In this document: piece after piece, positions 8,511-17,772 of the stretch
Layout of the letters: each line of letters opens with the position of its first letter
Numbering within the stretch: position 1 is the stretch's first letter
Source of the DNA: Pseudofulvibacter geojedonensis
GTDB taxonomy: Bacteria > Bacteroidota > Bacteroidia > Flavobacteriales > Flavobacteriaceae
Length of the DNA stretch: 64,000 bases
Direction: 5' to 3'
Assembly: GCF_042675745.1 (NCBI RefSeq)
Contig: NZ_JBHTJM010000003.1
Coordinates: 62,001-126,000, forward strand
Program-made: the position numbers and the translations under genes
Notes under the pieces: generated by a model
What the model saw: the letters and a program-made list of their open reading frames with translations, nothing else
Database searches by the model: none
What the model was told of the DNA's origin: nothing

Positions 8511-9770
8511 ATGCAGTCAATAAAGGCAGAAATTATCACAATTGGCGATGAATTGTTAATTGGTCAAGTGGTAGATACTAATTCGGCCTTTATTGGTCAA
8601 GAATTGAATAAAATAGGAGTGTCTGTTTATCAAATAACTTCAATTCAAGACGATAAACAACATATTTTAGAAGCATTATCTGAAGCAGAAAAACGAGTAG
8701 ATATTGTAATTATTACAGGTGGCTTGGGGCCAACCAAAGATGATATAACAAAACAAACATTTTGTGAATATTTTAATGATGAGTTGGTTGAAAATAAAGA
8801 AATACTAGCTCATATCGAAAGGCTTTTTAAAACAACACTTAAAAAACCATTATTAGAGTCAAATATTTTACAAGCAAAAGTTCCTTCTAAAGCAGAAATT
8901 TTGCATAATACATATGGAACTGCTCCAGGTATGTATATGAAAAAGAGGCAAAAAGTTTTTGCTTCTTTACCAGGTGTGCCATTTGAGATGAAAGCTTTGT
9001 TGAAAGACAAGGTAATACCTAGAATTATTTCAGAGTTTCGAACACCATTTATCAAGCATAAGACAATTATTACTGAAGGCTTAGGAGAAAGTACAGTGGC
9101 TGAGCGACTTGTTCATTTCGAGAATGAACTACCTAAACATATAAAATTAGCATATCTACCTAATTTAAATGTGTTGAGACTACGTTTGTCGGGAACTAGT
9201 TTTAATGAAAGAGAATTAAATATAGATTTAGAAACACTAAGTAATCAATTAATAAGTTTATTAGAAGATATTGTTATTGGGTTTGATGATGATACCCCTG
9301 AATTATTAGTGACTAATTTATTGTTAGAAAAAAAACAAACTATTTCGCTGGCTGAAAGTTGTACAGGAGGATTAATAGCTAGTACTATTACTAAAATTCC
9401 AGGCGTATCTGCAATTTTTAAAGGTAGTATGGTTACCTATCAAACACCTACCAAAAGTTATGTGTTGGGTGTAGATGAGAATATTATAAAAGAACATTCT
9501 GTGGTAAGTACTCAAGTTGCTAAAGATATGGCTCTAAAAGTGCAATCTAATTTTAAATCTGATTATTCTATTGCAACTACAGGAAATGCAGGACCTTCTA
9601 AAGGAGATTCTGATGCAGAGGTAGGAACTGTTTTTATAGCAGTTGCAAGTCCTAATGGAGTAGTGGTTTCAGAATTTAATTTTGGTAATAACAGGTATAA
9701 AGTTATGCATAAAGCAAAGAATAAAGCTTTAGAGATGTTAAGGAAAGAAATTCTAGCTTATAACAAGTAA
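8511..9770 (+). CDS. cinA: CinA-like protein (competence/damage-inducible protein; NMN deamidase domain)
   Basis: The 419-residue protein has the full two-domain CinA layout. The N-terminal MoaB/Mog-like domain (about 1-170) has IGDELLIGQ and TGGLGPTKDD. The C-terminal CinA domain (about 255-419) has SLAESCTGGLIAS and TGNAGPS. C-terminal CinA domains can deamidate nicotinamide mononucleotide in pyridine nucleotide recycling, and the N-terminal domain of the long form can act as an ADP-ribose pyrophosphatase. The gene closes the run that starts with the exonuclease at 6730. Confidence 0.93.
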   Translation: MQSIKAEIITIGDELLIGQVVDTNSAFIGQELNKIGVSVYQITSIQDDKQHILEALSEAEKRVDIVIITGGLGPTKDDITKQTFCEYFNDELVENKEILAHIERLFKTTLKKPLLESNILQAKVPSKAEILHNTYGTAPGMYMKKRQKVFASLPGVPFEMKALLKDKVIPRIISEFRTPFIKHKTIITEGLGESTVAERLVHFENELPKHIKLAYLPNLNVLRLRLSGTSFNERELNIDLETLSNQLISLLEDIVIGFDDDTPELLVTNLLLEKKQTISLAESCTGGLIASTITKIPGVSAIFKGSMVTYQTPTKSYVLGVDENIIKEHSVVSTQVAKDMALKVQSNFKSDYSIATTGNAGPSKGDSDAEVGTVFIAVASPNGVVVSEFNFGNNRYKVMHKAKNKALEMLRKEILAYNK

Positions 9771-9823
9771 ATACAGTAGTTTTGCATTTGTAAAAAAAAG
9801 GAGTAAAATATTTTGTTATTTTC

Positions 9824-9855
9824 TTTGTGTAATTAATGAAAAGAACTAAATTTGC
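9824..9855 (+). promoter_or_regulatory. Promoter of the rpmB-rpmG-DUF4295 operon
   Basis: TTTG at 9824-9827, a 19-base spacer, then TAAATTTGC at 9847-9855 gives a near-perfect Bacteroidota -33/-7 promoter. Transcription would start near 9862, about 27 bases before the rpmB start. Confidence 0.8.
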
Positions 9856-9888
9856 ACCTCGTTTAGAAATAACTAAAGAAAAGTAAAG

Positions 9889-10128
9889 ATGTCAAGAGTT
9901 TGTGAACTTACTGGAAAAAAAGCAATGGTTGGGAACAATGTGTCTCACGCCTTAAATAGAACCAAGCGTAAATTTAATGCTAATTTATTAAAGAAGCGTT
10001 TTTATATTCCAGAAGAGGATAAGTGGGTTACATTAAAAGTTTCTGCAGCTGCGTTAAAAACAATTAACAAGAAAGGAATTTCTGCTGTAATTAAAGAAGC
10101 TAGAGCAAAAGGATTTTTAAACAAATAA
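9889..10128 (+). CDS. rpmB: 50S ribosomal protein L28
   Basis: The 79-residue product matches L28: MSRVCELTGKKAMVGNNVSH at the N-terminus and an RTKRKFNANL segment, with the longer C-terminus common in Bacteroidota. It is a basic protein of the large subunit. The gene heads a three-gene operon with rpmG 25 bases downstream and DUF4295 33 bases after that. Confidence 0.98.
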   Translation: MSRVCELTGKKAMVGNNVSHALNRTKRKFNANLLKKRFYIPEEDKWVTLKVSAAALKTINKKGISAVIKEARAKGFLNK

Positions 10129-10153
10129 ACCGCAGGTTTAAAAAGATAGTATA

Positions 10154-10336
10154 ATGGCAAAGAAAGGTAACAGAGTACAAGTTATATTAGAATGTACAGA
10201 GCACAAAGCTTCAGGACAACCTGGAACTTCTAGATACATTACAACTAAGAATAAAAAGAACACTCCGGATAGATTAGAGATTAAAAAATTTAATCCAATC
10301 TTAAAGAAGATGACTGTTCATAAAGAAATTAAGTAA
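10154..10336 (+). CDS. rpmG: 50S ribosomal protein L33
   Basis: At 60 residues it has the normal length. It shows MAKKGNRVQVILECTEHK, SGQPGTSRYITTKNKKN and the basic tail of L33. The zinc-binding CxxC pairs of the zinc form are absent (only one Cys, in LECTEH), so this is a zinc-free L33. Confidence 0.97.
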   Translation: MAKKGNRVQVILECTEHKASGQPGTSRYITTKNKKNTPDRLEIKKFNPILKKMTVHKEIK

Positions 10337-10369
10337 TTAAGACTGTAGGGTCTTCTAAAATTTAGCATT

Positions 10370-10522
10370 ATGGCAAAGAAATCAGTAGCATCGTTACAGA
10401 CAGGATCTAAAAGATTATCTAAAGCAGTTAAAATGGTTAAGTCTCCAAAAACCGGAGCTTATACATTTGTTGAAGCTGTTATGCAACCAGAATTAGTGAA
10501 TGACTGGTTAGCTAAGAAGTAA
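10370..10522 (+). CDS. DUF4295 family small basic protein
   Basis: A 50-residue frame starts at the ATG at 10370 (MAKKSVASLQTGSKRLSKAV) and ends ELVNDWLAKK. It corresponds to the DUF4295 family, which in Bacteroidota is regularly encoded right after rpmG. It is highly basic and begins, like L33, with MAKK. Position and composition suggest a ribosome-associated protein, but that is inference. The next feature is a terminator and then ftsY. Confidence 0.9.
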   Translation: MAKKSVASLQTGSKRLSKAVKMVKSPKTGAYTFVEAVMQPELVNDWLAKK

Positions 10523-10546
10523 TTCTTTTAGTTATACAACATATCG

Positions 10547-10578
10547 AGCTACTTTCTATTTAGAGAGTAGCTTTTTTT
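10547..10578 (+). terminator. Terminator of the rpmB operon
   Basis: The outer stem AGCTACT/AGTAGCT (10547-10553 with 10566-10572), with a partly paired interior, is followed by seven Ts. Confidence 0.75.
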
Positions 10579-10655
10579 GTGTTTACTGACAATATTTCAT
10601 TTAGAGTATATTTGGTAACTATTTTGTAGAGCTTACCAATAGATAAAATTGAATT

Positions 10656-11609
10656 ATGAGTTTTTTTAAAAAGATATTTTCAAAAGAAAAAAAAGAAACC
10701 TTAGATAAAGGATTAGAGAAATCTAAAACTTCTTTCTTTTCTAAATTAAGTAAAGCTGTAGCTGGTAAGTCTAAAGTTGATGACGATGTGTTAGATAACT
10801 TAGAAGAAGTACTGGTTTCTAGTGATGTGGGAGTAGACACAACATTAAAAATTATTGATCGTATAGAAGAGCGAGTTGCTAAGGACAAGTACTTAGGAAC
10901 GGATGAGTTAAATGGAATTTTACGAGAAGAAATTGCAGCATTGCTTTCTGAAACCAAATCTGGTGAAGAAACAGATTATACTATACCTACAGATAAAAAA
11001 CCGTATGTGTTAATGGTGGTAGGTGTAAACGGAGTGGGAAAAACAACAACTATAGGTAAATTAGCTTACCAGTTTAAAAAGAAAGGTTTAAATGTTGTTT
11101 TGGGAGCTGCTGACACCTTTAGAGCTGCTGCTATAGACCAATTACAAGTGTGGGCAGATAGGGTAGATATACCTATTGTTAAGCAGGCAATGGGAAGTGA
11201 CCCAGCTTCAGTTGCATTTGACACCTTGCAGTCTGGTGTAGCTCAAAATGCCGATGTGATTATTATTGATACAGCTGGTAGGTTACACAATAAAGTAAAC
11301 TTAATGAATGAGTTAACTAAGATTAAACGTGTAATGCAAAAGGTTGTAGGAGATGCTCCTCACGATGTATTATTAGTGTTGGATGGCTCTACTGGGCAGA
11401 ATGCTTTTGAACAAGCTAAGCAATTTACAGCAGCTACAGAAGTAACCTCATTAGCAGTAACTAAATTAGATGGAACTGCAAAGGGAGGAGTGGTAATTGG
11501 TATATCAGACCAATTTCAAATTCCTGTAAAATATATAGGAGTAGGAGAAGGAATAGAAGATTTACAAGTGTTTAACAAGCACGAGTTTGTCGATTCTTTT
11601 TTTAAATAG
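10656..11609 (+). CDS. ftsY: Signal recognition particle receptor FtsY
   Basis: The 317-residue protein is a bacterial SRP GTPase: an N-domain helical bundle at about 20-105, then the G-domain with GVNGVGKTTTIGKL (P-loop), DTFRAAAIDQL, IIDTAGR, VTKLDGTAKGG and the C-terminal IGVGEGIEDLQVF. The N-terminal acidic A-domain of E. coli FtsY is missing, as is common in Bacteroidota, and only a short lysine-rich segment (FFKKIFSKEKKE) could touch the membrane. It receives ribosome-SRP complexes for insertion of membrane proteins. Confidence 0.97.
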   Translation: MSFFKKIFSKEKKETLDKGLEKSKTSFFSKLSKAVAGKSKVDDDVLDNLEEVLVSSDVGVDTTLKIIDRIEERVAKDKYLGTDELNGILREEIAALLSETKSGEETDYTIPTDKKPYVLMVVGVNGVGKTTTIGKLAYQFKKKGLNVVLGAADTFRAAAIDQLQVWADRVDIPIVKQAMGSDPASVAFDTLQSGVAQNADVIIIDTAGRLHNKVNLMNELTKIKRVMQKVVGDAPHDVLLVLDGSTGQNAFEQAKQFTAATEVTSLAVTKLDGTAKGGVVIGISDQFQIPVKYIGVGEGIEDLQVFNKHEFVDSFFK

Positions 11610-11661
11610 AGAAAAATAAATATACGGGAAGCCTTAGTGTTAGTTAGCTAAGGTTTTTTTG

Positions 11662-11695
11662 TTGGTTTAAACTCAAGAGAAAGTTGTATTTTTGC
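11662..11695 (+). promoter_or_regulatory. Probable rimO promoter
   Basis: TATTTTTGC at 11687-11695 fits the -7 box. A TTG at 11662-11664 lies 22 bases upstream, slightly long for the -33 box. The ATG of rimO is at 11717, giving a leader of about 15 bases. Confidence 0.5.
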
Positions 11696-11716
11696 AATCC
11701 AAAATAAAATAAGTTC

Positions 11717-13024
11717 ATGCGTACCAAATCACTTAAAAAGAACAAGATTAATGTAGTAACCTTAGGATGTTCTAAGAATGTTTACGATTCTGAGGTGCTG
11801 ATGGGGCAACTAAAAGCCAATGGTAAAGAAGTTGCTCATGAAGAAGAAGGTAATGTTGTAGTGATTAACACTTGTGGTTTTATTAATAATGCCAAAGAAG
11901 AATCTGTAAATACTATTTTAGAGTATATGCAGAAAAAAGAAGATGGAGAGGTTGATAAGGTATTTGTAACAGGTTGCTTAAGTGAACGATATAAACCAGA
12001 TTTAGAGAAAGAGATTCCAAATGTTGATCAGTATTTTGGAACTACTCAGTTGCCACAATTATTAAAAGCATTGGGAGCAGATTATAAGCATGAATTGATA
12101 GGAGAGCGTTTAACAACAACGCCTAAGAATTATGCTTACTTAAAAATTGCAGAAGGTTGTGATAGACCTTGTTCATTTTGCGCTATCCCTTTAATGAGAG
12201 GAAAGCATAAGTCTACGCCCATAGAAGAATTAGTAATAGAGGCTGAGAAGCTAGCTGCAGATGGTGTTAAAGAGTTAATTTTAATAGCTCAAGACTTAAC
12301 TTACTACGGCTTAGATTTGTATAAAAAAAGAAATTTAGCCGAATTACTAGAGAATTTAGTCAAAGTAGAAGGTATAGAGTGGATACGCTTACATTATGCA
12401 TTTCCTACCGGGTTCCCTATGGATGTATTGGAGTTAATGAAAAAGGAGCCTAAAATTTGTAATTATTTAGATATTCCATTACAGCACATATCAGATAGTA
12501 TACTAAAATCAATGCGACGTGGAACTACTAAAGAAAAAACAACCAATTTAATAAAAGAGTTTAGAAATATAGTTCCTGAAATGGCTATACGAACTACATT
12601 AATTGTAGGTTATCCTGGTGAAACAGAAGAAGATTTTCAAACTTTAAAACAATGGGTAGAAGAAATGCGTTTTGAGCGTTTAGGGTGTTTTACCTATTCG
12701 CATGAAGAGAATACTCATGCGTATAATTTAGAGGATGACGTACCTCAAGAAGTTAAGCAACAACGAGCAAATGAAATTATGGAGGTTCAATCGCAAATTT
12801 CATGGGAATTAAATCAAGAAAAGATCGGACAAACATTTAGATGTATGATAGATCGTAAAGAAGGTAACTACTTTATTGGTCGTACAGAACATGATTCACC
12901 AGATGTAGATAATGAAGTTATGATAGATGCAGAAACGTTTTACTTAAAACAAGGAGAATATGCAACTATTAAAATTATTGATGCAACAGATTTTGATTTA
13001 TTTGGGGAACCAATAGAATCATAG
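11717..13024 (+). CDS. rimO: Ribosomal protein S12 methylthiotransferase RimO
   Basis: The 435-residue protein has the three RimO domains. The UPF0004 domain (VVTLGCSKNVYDSE, three conserved Cys) binds the auxiliary 4Fe-4S cluster. The radical SAM domain has the CxxxCxxC triad in CDRPCSFCAIP at about residues 148-158. The C-terminal TRAM domain runs from about residue 370. The enzyme adds a methylthio group to an aspartate of S12. The segment SKNVYDSEVLMGQL distinguishes RimO from MiaB. Confidence 0.96.
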   Translation: MRTKSLKKNKINVVTLGCSKNVYDSEVLMGQLKANGKEVAHEEEGNVVVINTCGFINNAKEESVNTILEYMQKKEDGEVDKVFVTGCLSERYKPDLEKEIPNVDQYFGTTQLPQLLKALGADYKHELIGERLTTTPKNYAYLKIAEGCDRPCSFCAIPLMRGKHKSTPIEELVIEAEKLAADGVKELILIAQDLTYYGLDLYKKRNLAELLENLVKVEGIEWIRLHYAFPTGFPMDVLELMKKEPKICNYLDIPLQHISDSILKSMRRGTTKEKTTNLIKEFRNIVPEMAIRTTLIVGYPGETEEDFQTLKQWVEEMRFERLGCFTYSHEENTHAYNLEDDVPQEVKQQRANEIMEVQSQISWELNQEKIGQTFRCMIDRKEGNYFIGRTEHDSPDVDNEVMIDAETFYLKQGEYATIKIIDATDFDLFGEPIES

Positions 13025-13032
13025 AAATACAG

Positions 13033-13061
13033 AAAAGCCCTCCAACAATGGAGGGTTTTTT
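13033..13061 (+). terminator. Terminator after rimO
   Basis: The stem CCCTCC/GGAGGG (13038-13043 with 13050-13055) is extended by A/T pairs and followed by a T run, starting 9 bases after the rimO stop. Confidence 0.85.
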
Positions 13062-13102
13062 ATATGATAAAACCTTTGTACTTTTATAGAAATTAATTGT
13101 TA

Positions 13103-14683
13103 ATGAATCCTACTAGTATACCGTACCAACAAACGGGTTATTTTTCATCTTTTATTTGTGATTATCTAAATCAGACTTCAGCTGTAAAACCATTTTATAA
13201 TAGATATCCAAGTTTAGAAAATTTTAAAGACCAGATAGAAGAAAAAAGGTTGTCATTTAGAAGTGAAACGAGGAATCTCATTACACAAGTACTCCAAAAC
13301 CAATACACTGAGTTAAATGCTTCGCTTCTAACCCAGAAAAACATTGAGCTTTTACAAGAAGAAAATACGTTTACGATTACTACTGGTCATCAATTAAATT
13401 TGTTTACGGGTCCATTATACTTTTTATACAAGATAATATCAACTATTAATCTTTGTGAGGAATTGTCTAAAATTTATCCAGAACAAAATTTTGTGCCGAT
13501 TTACTGGATGGCAACAGAAGATCATGATTTTGAAGAAATCAATTACTTTAATTTTAAAGGAAAGAAAGTTAAGTGGGATAAAGCTTTTGGAGGTGCAGTA
13601 GGAGAATTAACAACTGAAGGTTTAGATAGAGTTTTTAAAACTTTTTCTAATCAATTAGGACCAGGTAAAAATGCAGCCAAATTGAAAAGTTTGTTTTCTG
13701 AAGCTTATTTAAAACATAACAATTTAGCTGAAGCAACTTTATATTTAGCAAATGAATTATTTGGGGAATACGGTTTAGTAATTGTAGATGCAAATAATAA
13801 ACAATTAAAGCAAGAGTTCGCTCCGTTTGTAGAGATAGAGTTATTGGAACAGAGAACTTATGAACAAGTATCTAAAACCAATGATAAGTTATCTAAACTA
13901 CAGGTTAATCCTCGAGAGATAAATTTATTTTATTTACAAGACGGAATTAGAGAGCGAATTATTCAAGAAAAAGACCTTTATACGGTAAATAATACCAATG
14001 TATCCTTTACAAAAAAAGAAATACTCAAGCATCTCCATGAGGTTCCAGAGCGTTTTTCACCTAATGTATTATTGAGACCTTTATACCAAGAAGTTATTTT
14101 GCCTAATCTATGTTATATTGGTGGAGGGGGAGAATTGGCTTATTGGTTGCAATTAAAAAGTACTTTTCAAGCTTTTCAGGTTCCATTTCCAATGTTATTA
14201 TTACGTAATTCAGCATTAGTAATTAAAGAACAACAAAGCAATACACTTAATAGGTTAGAGTTGAGTGTTGAAGAATTGTTTTGTAAGCAAGAGGAGTTAT
14301 TAGCCAAAAAAACAAAGGATTCATCAAATCTAAAAATAGATTTTTCTTCACAAAAAGAATTCTTGCAAGAACAGTTTAAAGAATTGTATAGTATTGCAGA
14401 ACAAACAGATAAATCATTTATAGGGGCAGTTGCAGCTCAAGAAAAAAAGCAACTTAATGGATTAGCGAATCTTGAAAAAAGATTGCTTAGAGCAGAGAAA
14501 AGAAATCATTCAGATTATTTATCTAGAGTTGTAGAAATACAGAATGAATTATTTCCTAAACAAAGCTTACAGGAAAGGCAGTTAAACTTTTCTGAGTTGT
14601 ATTTAGAGTATGGAGAGGATTTAATTTCTATATTAAAAGAAGAGCTTAAACCCTTAGATTTTAGGTTTAAAGTATTAAGTTAA
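13103..14683 (+). CDS. bshC: Bacillithiol biosynthesis cysteine-adding enzyme BshC
   Basis: The protein, 526 residues from the ATG at 13103, matches the BshC family: ITTGHQLNLFTGPLYFLYK near residue 95, PIYWMATEDHDFEE near 135, and a long C-terminal coiled-coil region (QEELLAKKTKD onward). BshC couples cysteine to glucosaminyl malate in the last step of bacillithiol synthesis, the low-molecular-weight thiol of many Bacteroidota and Firmicutes. I prefer ATG 13103 over a TTG two codons earlier. The stop is one base from the end of the convergent phosphoesterase gene. Confidence 0.92.
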   Translation: MNPTSIPYQQTGYFSSFICDYLNQTSAVKPFYNRYPSLENFKDQIEEKRLSFRSETRNLITQVLQNQYTELNASLLTQKNIELLQEENTFTITTGHQLNLFTGPLYFLYKIISTINLCEELSKIYPEQNFVPIYWMATEDHDFEEINYFNFKGKKVKWDKAFGGAVGELTTEGLDRVFKTFSNQLGPGKNAAKLKSLFSEAYLKHNNLAEATLYLANELFGEYGLVIVDANNKQLKQEFAPFVEIELLEQRTYEQVSKTNDKLSKLQVNPREINLFYLQDGIRERIIQEKDLYTVNNTNVSFTKKEILKHLHEVPERFSPNVLLRPLYQEVILPNLCYIGGGGELAYWLQLKSTFQAFQVPFPMLLLRNSALVIKEQQSNTLNRLELSVEELFCKQEELLAKKTKDSSNLKIDFSSQKEFLQEQFKELYSIAEQTDKSFIGAVAAQEKKQLNGLANLEKRLLRAEKRNHSDYLSRVVEIQNELFPKQSLQERQLNFSELYLEYGEDLISILKEELKPLDFRFKVLS

Positions 14684-14684
14684 A

Positions 14685-15182
14685 TTATTTTCTTTGCTCT
14701 AATTCAATAATTTCCATGTTTTTTATGTCATTACCATCAATTTCAAAGCGTAGCATAGTTCGAACTTGATGAAAGCCATGTTTACCAGCAGCTCCAGGGT
14801 TTAGATGTAGAAGCTGAAGTGTTTTGTCATATTGAACTTTTAGTATATGAGAATGTCCACAAATAAAAATTTTTGGAGGATTGTTTTTTATTTCATCTCT
14901 AATGAGTTTGTTGTATTTACCAGGATAGCCTCCAATGTGTGTAATCCAAACATCAACTTTTTCACAAAAAAAACGATTATTTAAAGGAAATTCCAACCTT
15001 GCTTTGTCATTGTCTATATTACCGTAAACAGCTCTCAGCTTGTTGTGTTTTTTTAGAGTATCAGTAACTTTTAAATCACCAATATCACCAGCATGCCAAA
15101 CTTCGTCTACCTGTTTTACATATTTTAAAATCTGATCATCTATATAACTATGTGTGTCAGAAAGTAATAAGACTTTTGTCAT
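14685..15182 (-). CDS. YfcE/MJ0936-type metallophosphoesterase
   Basis: This 165-residue protein has the calcineurin-like metal motifs in order: LLLSDTH (D and H ligands), WHAGDIGD, VYGNIDND, THIGG and ICGHSH. It belongs to the small phosphodiesterase group typified by YfcE and MJ0936. The physiological substrate is not predictable. It converges on bshC with 1 base between the stops, so transcript ends must overlap. It is divergent from truA. Confidence 0.9.
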   Translation of the reverse strand: MTKVLLLSDTHSYIDDQILKYVKQVDEVWHAGDIGDLKVTDTLKKHNKLRAVYGNIDNDKARLEFPLNNRFFCEKVDVWITHIGGYPGKYNKLIRDEIKNNPPKIFICGHSHILKVQYDKTLQLLHLNPGAAGKHGFHQVRTMLRFEIDGNDIKNMEIIELEQRK

Positions 15183-15240
15183 TAAATCATAATAAAAGTT
15201 AAAAGTTCAAAGGTAAAAGTATTTTATTTACTTTAAAGAT

Positions 15241-15248
15241 TATCTTTG
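15241..15248 (+). promoter_or_regulatory. -7 box of truA
   Basis: TATCTTTG matches TAnnTTTG. Because it overlaps the upstream-most in-frame TTG (15246), that codon cannot be the translation start of this transcript, which supports the TTG at 15273. Confidence 0.55.
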
Positions 15249-15272
15249 TCTGTCAATAGAAAAAATATTCAA

Positions 15273-16022
15273 TTGCGCTACTTTATAGAGTTGTCTTATA
15301 ACGGTAAATCTTATCATGGTTGGCAAATACAACCCAACGCTATCTCGGTACAAGAAGTATTAGAGAAATCATTAAGTATGGTTTTAAGAAAAACAATTCA
15401 GGTAGTTGGTGCAGGTAGAACAGATGCTGGGGTTCATGCAACTCAAATTTTCGCTCATTTTGATGTTGATGTAGAAATTGATCAAGATAAAATTGCTTAT
15501 AAATTAAATGCATTATTACCTAAGGATATAGCAATACAAAGAATATTTAGGGTTCAAGATGATGCCCATGCAAGATTTCATGCTGTAAAAAGAAGTTATG
15601 AATATAAAATTGTAATAAATAAAAATGCTTTTCAGTACGAATTTACCCATTGTGTGAAACAAGCTTTAGATGTAGGTAAGATGAATGAAGCAGCTAAGGT
15701 ATTGTATGAGTATACAAATTTTCAATGTTTTTCTAAGGTAAAAACAGATGTGTATACTTATAATTGCGATATTTATAGGGCAGATTGGCAATGGAGAGAT
15801 AATACCTTGGTTTTTACAATTAGTGCAGATAGATTTTTACGTAATATGGTAAGAGCAATTGTAGGGACATTATTAGAAATAGGCTTAGGTAGATTGTCTA
15901 TAGAAGGGTTACATAATATAATTAAAAGTAAAAATAGAAGTGAAGCAGGTACATCTGTGCCAGGGCATGCTTTGTATTTAACAGAGGTGCAATATCCAGA
16001 TACTATTTTTTATGGCAGATAA
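15273..16022 (+). CDS. truA: tRNA pseudouridine(38-40) synthase TruA
   Basis: TruA motifs are clear: RYFIELSYNGKSYHGWQIQ at the N-terminus and the catalytic aspartate in GAGRTDAGVHA. The protein isomerises uridines 38-40 in the anticodon arm of many tRNAs. The open frame reaches 15246, but the family normally begins at MRYFIE, which corresponds to TTG 15273 and gives 249 residues; the -7 box at 15241 agrees. A TTG start is therefore used. The last 11 bases overlap the ABC transporter gene. Confidence 0.93.
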   Translation: MRYFIELSYNGKSYHGWQIQPNAISVQEVLEKSLSMVLRKTIQVVGAGRTDAGVHATQIFAHFDVDVEIDQDKIAYKLNALLPKDIAIQRIFRVQDDAHARFHAVKRSYEYKIVINKNAFQYEFTHCVKQALDVGKMNEAAKVLYEYTNFQCFSKVKTDVYTYNCDIYRADWQWRDNTLVFTISADRFLRNMVRAIVGTLLEIGLGRLSIEGLHNIIKSKNRSEAGTSVPGHALYLTEVQYPDTIFYGR

Positions 16023-17772
16023 AACAGGAAATACATTTGATTTTAAATTGCTTAGACGAATAATGCAATATGCTAATGTGTATAAAAAGACCTTTTATGC
16101 AGTATTGATTGCTGCTATATTATTATCCTTTTTTGCAACTGCTAGACCAGTAATATTAAATTTTATAATTGGTGATTATATACCAAATAATAATATAGAA
16201 AAGTTTATTAATTACTCTTCTATGATGTTTTTGGTATTATGCTTAGAAGTGTGTTTTCAGTTTGTATTCATCTTTTTTGCGAACTGGTTAGGGCAATCTA
16301 TTATTAGAGATATCAGAATCAAGTTGTTTCATAAAATGATGCATTTTAAAATGCAGTATTTTGACAATAATGCTGTAGGTAAGCTGGTGACTAATTCTGT
16401 TAGTGATATAGAGAAAATTGCAGAAATTTTTAGTCAAGGTTTTTTTATGATAGTAGGAGATGTTTTAAAAATGCTTGTGGTAATAATTGCAATGCTCTTT
16501 TTTGATTTTAAACTTTCATTATATGTATTTATAGTTTTGCCTTTTATTTTAATAGCTACAAGGTTATTTCAACGTGCGATGAAAGGAGCCTTTAAAGAGG
16601 TTAGAAAACAAGTTTCTGCATTAAATACTTTTGTTCAAGAGCGATTGTCTGGTATGAATATAGTTCAGTTATTTGCCAGAGAACAAGCAGAATATCATAA
16701 ATTTAAGAAAATAAACCATTTACATAAAAAAGCTTGGATTAAAACTGTTTGGTATAATTCTATTTTCTTTCCAATAATAGAATTAGCATCATCTATTACT
16801 GTTGCTATTGTGCTTTGGAATGCAGGAGCAGACGCTGCATATAATTACGACACAAAATATTTAGGTGTAATTGCGATGTTCATTCAGATGACACAAATGT
16901 TATTTAGACCATTACGTCAGCTAGCAGATAAGTTTAATACTTTACAGATGGGTATGGTTGCTGCTAATAGAGTTTTTGAAGTATTAGATACTGAATCAAA
17001 AATTATAGATGAAGGGACTTATGTATCCGAAGATATTAAAGGAGTTATAGAATTTAAAAATGTTCGATTCTCTTACATAGAAGGAGAAGAAGTGTTAAAA
17101 GGGATTTCTTTTGCTGTAAAGCCTGGAGAAACTGTTGCTATTGTTGGTGCAACTGGAGCTGGAAAATCGACTATAATTAATTTATTAAGTCGTTTTTATG
17201 AAATAGACAGTGGAGAAATAACATTAGATGGAAAAAATATTAAGCATTATCAGTTATCTAATTTGCGTGATAAGATTGCAGTAGTTTTACAAGATGTATT
17301 TTTATTTGCCGAAAGTATTTATAATAACATTACATTAAATGATGATACAATTCCATTGTCTACGGTAAAAGAAGGGGCAAAAGCCATAGGTGTAGATGCT
17401 TTTATAGAAGAATTGCCAGAAGGTTATTATTACAATGTAAAAGAAAGAGGAACTACGTTGTCATCTGGTCAAAGACAATTATTGGCATTTTTAAGAGCTT
17501 ATGTAAGTAACCCAGATATATTAATTTTAGATGAGGCAACTGCATCAATAGATTCACATTCTGAACAATTAATACAAAAAGCTACAGCAGAGTTAACTAA
17601 AGGTAGGACTTCTATTGTAATTGCTCACCGTTTAGCAACTATAAAAAAAGCCGATAAAATTATTGTAATGGATCAGGGTAAAATAGTTGAGCAAGGAACT
17701 CATCAGGAGCTACTCAATCTACAAGAAGGTTATTATAAAAATTTATATGAAGTACAGTTTGCAGAGGCTTAG
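16012..17772 (+). CDS. ABC exporter, fused membrane and ATPase domains (MsbA/multidrug type)
   Basis: The 586-residue half-transporter has six membrane segments in residues about 20-310 and a C-terminal nucleotide-binding domain. The motifs are Walker A GATGAGKST, Q-loop VLQDVFLF, signature LSSGQRQL, Walker B ILILDEATAS and switch H in IAHRL. It would work as a homodimer exporting lipids or hydrophobic compounds across the inner membrane. The start overlaps truA by 11 bases, so the two are probably co-transcribed and translationally coupled. The substrate is not predictable. Confidence 0.92.
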   Translation: MADKTGNTFDFKLLRRIMQYANVYKKTFYAVLIAAILLSFFATARPVILNFIIGDYIPNNNIEKFINYSSMMFLVLCLEVCFQFVFIFFANWLGQSIIRDIRIKLFHKMMHFKMQYFDNNAVGKLVTNSVSDIEKIAEIFSQGFFMIVGDVLKMLVVIIAMLFFDFKLSLYVFIVLPFILIATRLFQRAMKGAFKEVRKQVSALNTFVQERLSGMNIVQLFAREQAEYHKFKKINHLHKKAWIKTVWYNSIFFPIIELASSITVAIVLWNAGADAAYNYDTKYLGVIAMFIQMTQMLFRPLRQLADKFNTLQMGMVAANRVFEVLDTESKIIDEGTYVSEDIKGVIEFKNVRFSYIEGEEVLKGISFAVKPGETVAIVGATGAGKSTIINLLSRFYEIDSGEITLDGKNIKHYQLSNLRDKIAVVLQDVFLFAESIYNNITLNDDTIPLSTVKEGAKAIGVDAFIEELPEGYYYNVKERGTTLSSGQRQLLAFLRAYVSNPDILILDEATASIDSHSEQLIQKATAELTKGRTSIVIAHRLATIKKADKIIVMDQGKIVEQGTHQELLNLQEGYYKNLYEVQFAEA

